Shown: positions 61,734-64,000 of the stretch, piece by piece
How positions within the stretch are numbered: position 1 is the stretch's first letter
Layout: every line of letters starts with the position of its first letter
Source: Fulvimarina sp040239565
Lineage (GTDB): Bacteria; Pseudomonadota; Alphaproteobacteria; Rhizobiales; Rhizobiaceae
Direction of reading: 5' to 3'
Length of the DNA stretch: 64,000 bases
Assembly: GCF_040239565.1 (NCBI RefSeq)
Contig: NZ_JBEHWS010000004.1
Span: forward strand, 186,001 to 250,000
The notes under the pieces: generated by a model
What the model was told of the DNA's origin: nothing
What the model saw: only the letters and a program-made list of their open reading frames with translations
The model's database searches: none
Translations under genes and position numbers: made by a program

Positions 61734-63581
61734 TTAGTTCGCCGCCTCGCCTTCGCTCGACGAAGCCTCTTCGGCGGCCGGCTCTTCCATCGAGCCGCTG
61801 TCGCCGCTTTCCATGGAACCGCTCTCGCTGGAGCCCTCGTCGGATGCCTGACCCTGCGACCAGCGCTGGATCAGATCGTCATAGGCGATCGTCTCAGGCT
61901 GCGGGTCCTCGTTCTCGATCTTGGCCTTCGGCGAGCCTTCCTCGTCGAGCCACTCCTGCGGATCCTTTTCCTCGTTGAGGACCGGACCGAGATCTCCCTG
62001 AATGCCGGCGCGTTCGAGGCGGCTCATCACCTGCTCCATGTCGGCGCAGAGCTTGTCGAGCGCTTCCTGGCTGGTCTTGGCACCGCTCATCGCGTCACCG
62101 ATGTTCTGCCACCAGAGCTGCGCGAGTTTCGGATAGTCCGGCACGTTGGTACCCGTCGGCGACCAGCGGACGCGGTCCGGAGAGCGATAGAACTCGACGA
62201 GACCGCCAAGACGATCGGCACGCTCGGTGAAGTGGTCGGAGTTGATCGTCGATTCACGAATGAAAGTGAGACCGACGTCGGACTTCTTCACGTCCACCGT
62301 CTTGGAGGTGACGAACTGGGCATAGAGCCAGGCGGCCTTGGCGCGGTCGTCAGGCGTCGAGTTGAGGATCGTCCAGGAACCGACGTCCTGATAGCCGATC
62401 TTCATACCATCTTCCCAGTAGGCGCCATGCGGCGAGGGAGCCATGCGCCATTTCGGCGTGCCATCTTCGTTGAGAACCGCATCCGCACCGTCGCCCACCA
62501 TGTTGGCGGTGAAGGCGGTGTACCAGAACATCTGCTGAGCGATGTTGCCCTGAGCCGGGACGGGACCTGCTTCCGAGAACGTCATACCGGCAGCCTGCGG
62601 CGGCGAGTACTTCTCGAGCCACTCGATCGCCTTGTCGACGGCATAGACAGCCGCCGGCGAGTTCGCCGCTCCACCGCGTGCAACGCAAGCGCCGACCGGC
62701 TGACTGTTTTCGTTGACGCGGATACCCCATTCGTCAACCGGAAGACCGTTCGGCTCACCCGTCGAGCCCATGCCGGCCATCGACATCCAGGCGTCGGTGT
62801 AGCGCCAGCCAAGTGACGGGTCCTTCTTGCCGTAGTCCATGTTGCCATAGACGCCGGAAGACGGCTCGCCGTCGATATAGCTCATGTCGCGGCCGGTGAA
62901 GAATTCGGCGATATCCTCGTAGGCGCTCCAGTTGACCGGCACCCCAAGCTCGTAACCGTATTCGTTCTGGAAGTCCGTTCGGGTCTTCTCGTCGTTGAAC
63001 CAGTCGTAGCGGAACCAGTAGAGGTTCGCGAACTGCTGGTCGGGCAGCTGGTAGAGATTGCCGTCCGGGCCCGTCGTGAACTGGGTGCCGATGTAGTCCT
63101 CGAGGTCCAGCGTCGGGCTGGTGACGTCGGCACCCTCGCCTTCCATCCATTCGGTGAGGTTGCGGGCCTGGCCGTAGCGCCAGTGCGTGCCGATCAGGTC
63201 GGAGTCGTTGACATATGCGTCATAGACGTTCTCGCCGGACTGCATCTGAACCTGCAGGCGCTCGACCACGTCGCCCTCGCCGATGAGGTCGTGCGTGACG
63301 TTGATGCCGGTGATCGCGGTGAAGGCGGGCGCGAGGACCTGGCTTTCATATTCGTGCGTCGTGATCGTCTCGGAAACGACGTTGATGCTCATACCTTCGA
63401 ATGGCTTGGCAGCATCGATAAACCACTGCATCTCCTTTTCCTGATCTTCTCGGGAAAGCGTAGAGACGTCGCCGATTTCCGAGTCGAGGAACTGGGTTGC
63501 TTCTTCCATGCCCGCATGGGCGGGCACGGCGAACGCGGCCAAAAGGCCCAGCGCTGTCGTTGTCTTGAGTACGAGGTTCAT
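61734..63581 (-). CDS. glpV: ABC transporter substrate-binding protein, glycerol type (GlpV-like)
   Basis: A 615-residue periplasmic binding protein with a signal peptide (about 1-23, ending AHAG), two lobes of the family 1 fold and a C-terminal acidic tail of about 40 residues made of Ser, Glu, Gly and Met. The DUF2160 gene upstream and a permease end before it match the rhizobial glpSTPQUV glycerol transporter, whose binding protein is unusually long. Motifs in the mature part include NVVSETITTHEYESQVLAPA and QLPDQQFANLYWFRYDWF. Glycerol as substrate is inferred from family and order. Confidence 0.9.
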   Translation of the reverse strand: MNLVLKTTTALGLLAAFAVPAHAGMEEATQFLDSEIGDVSTLSREDQEKEMQWFIDAAKPFEGMSINVVSETITTHEYESQVLAPAFTAITGINVTHDLIGEGDVVERLQVQMQSGENVYDAYVNDSDLIGTHWRYGQARNLTEWMEGEGADVTSPTLDLEDYIGTQFTTGPDGNLYQLPDQQFANLYWFRYDWFNDEKTRTDFQNEYGYELGVPVNWSAYEDIAEFFTGRDMSYIDGEPSSGVYGNMDYGKKDPSLGWRYTDAWMSMAGMGSTGEPNGLPVDEWGIRVNENSQPVGACVARGGAANSPAAVYAVDKAIEWLEKYSPPQAAGMTFSEAGPVPAQGNIAQQMFWYTAFTANMVGDGADAVLNEDGTPKWRMAPSPHGAYWEDGMKIGYQDVGSWTILNSTPDDRAKAAWLYAQFVTSKTVDVKKSDVGLTFIRESTINSDHFTERADRLGGLVEFYRSPDRVRWSPTGTNVPDYPKLAQLWWQNIGDAMSGAKTSQEALDKLCADMEQVMSRLERAGIQGDLGPVLNEEKDPQEWLDEEGSPKAKIENEDPQPETIAYDDLIQRWSQGQASDEGSSESGSMESGDSGSMEEPAAEEASSSEGEAAN

Positions 63582-63646
63582 TCATTCCTCCCTGGATTGG
63601 AACCTTGGCTGAAACGGCGGCCCTCCGAGACCGCCGGATAAACTCC

Positions 63647-63919
63647 TCAGACGGTCTTGAAGACAACCGCCAGAAAGAGAAGCGAGATCGCGAGGCCGGC
63701 CCACTGGGTGATGTCGGTGAGACCGAGCCAGGCGAGATTGATGAAGGCCATGCTAAGCAGGCCGATAAAGAGCCGGTCGCCGCGCGTCGTTTCCATACGC
63801 AGGATGCCGCGCCGGGGCGTTTCCGGGTATCGGATCGCTAGCACGGTGAAGAAGGCGAGCGTTGCCGCGATGATCACGAAGAAGGCCGCCGTCGGCCAGG
63901 TCCAAGCCATCCATGACAT
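63647..63919 (-). CDS. glpU: DUF2160 small membrane protein of the glycerol transporter (GlpU-like)
   Basis: A 90-residue protein with three membrane segments: WTWPTAAFFVIIAATLAFFT, then LFIGLLSMAFINLAWLGLTD and QWAGLAISLLFLAVVFKTV. It matches DUF2160, found between the permease and binding protein genes of rhizobial glycerol transporters. Its precise role is not known. ATG 63919 has GAGGAG upstream; the longer frame reaching the window end is not used. Confidence 0.9.
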   Translation of the reverse strand: MSWMAWTWPTAAFFVIIAATLAFFTVLAIRYPETPRRGILRMETTRGDRLFIGLLSMAFINLAWLGLTDITQWAGLAISLLFLAVVFKTV

Positions 63920-63935
63920 GGGTTGATCTCCTCCC

Positions 63936-64000
63936 TCAGACCCGGCCCAGCGCGAAGCCGGACGCGATGTAGTTGCGGACGAAGTAGATGACGAGCGCAC
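63936..64000 (-). CDS. ABC transporter permease, C-terminal end (probably GlpQ)
   Basis: Only the last 20 or so codons are inside the window, reading VIYFVRNYIASGFALGRV before TGA. This ending is typical of the second permease of family 1 sugar and glycerol transporters. Identity as GlpQ is inferred from the following glpU and glpV genes. Confidence 0.75.
   Translation of the reverse strand, partial: ALVIYFVRNYIASGFALGRV

Noticed and set aside
1..64000. tRNA, rRNA, CRISPR, insertion sequence or prophage features
   Set aside because: None could be recognised by eye: no spaced direct-repeat array, no transposase, integrase or phage structural gene, and no tRNA-like element seen. A covariance scan could still find small RNAs.

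Overview
The window is a GC-rich, gene-dense stretch of an alphaproteobacterial chromosome, almost certainly Hyphomicrobiales (Rhizobiales). The evidence is gene content and order: a pyruvate dehydrogenase operon whose E1-beta carries its own lipoyl domain, a fused anthranilate synthase trpE(G) with a Trp-Trp leader peptide, the run holC-pepA / lptF-lptG-lptD-surA-pdxA-rsmA / gmk-yicC-mltG-fabF-acpP-fabG-fabD / rpsF-rpsR-DUF2232-rplI-dnaB-alr, a TIGR02301 protein, and a rhizobial-type glycerol ABC transporter. Several proteins carry long acidic Ser/Glu-rich tails or linkers. That would suit a marine member such as the Aurantimonadaceae, but the family is a guess.

Layout. 1-4.1 kb (minus): ftsB, pdhA, pdhB, an SRPBCC protein and the start of pdhC. 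4.3-10.1 kb: a YfdC-like FNT channel (plus) converging on an RND efflux pump with its adaptor (minus). 10.2-11.3 kb: a two-gene unit of an OhrR-type MarR regulator and a truncated haemoglobin, divergent from fumC. 12.9-19.3 kb: mscL, gluQ, an AlkA-type glycosylase, an HNH protein, a CDF transporter, and trpE(G) with its attenuator. 19.4-28.5 kb: an MFS transporter, hemF, small DUF proteins, a LOG-family protein, a GNAT-nitrilase fusion, rarD, a GFA protein and proline iminopeptidase. 28.7-36.8 kb: cysS, an SRAP peptidase divergent from a NUDIX gene, a run of uncharacterised exported or small proteins, an ABC-F ATPase and an orphan membrane protein.

36.9-59.2 kb is core: LPS transport to the outer membrane (lptF, lptG, lptD) with a SurA-like chaperone, then pdxA and rsmA in a tightly overlapped run; gmk, yicC and mltG; the type II fatty acid genes fabD-fabG-acpP-fabF; and the ribosomal/replication cluster. 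59.4-64 kb holds an orphan TadG-like von Willebrand factor A protein, a small lipoprotein, and the end of a glycerol ABC transporter operon (glpQ end, glpU, glpV).

I found no insertion sequence, prophage, CRISPR array, tRNA or rRNA gene. Most of the window is ordinary. The parts most worth a second look are the OhrR/globin unit with a dyad next to the regulator start, the trp attenuator, the orphan VWA protein with a cysteine-rich insertion, the SRPBCC gene and small overlapping frame inside the pdh operon, and the cluster of uncharacterised exported proteins at 32-34 kb.
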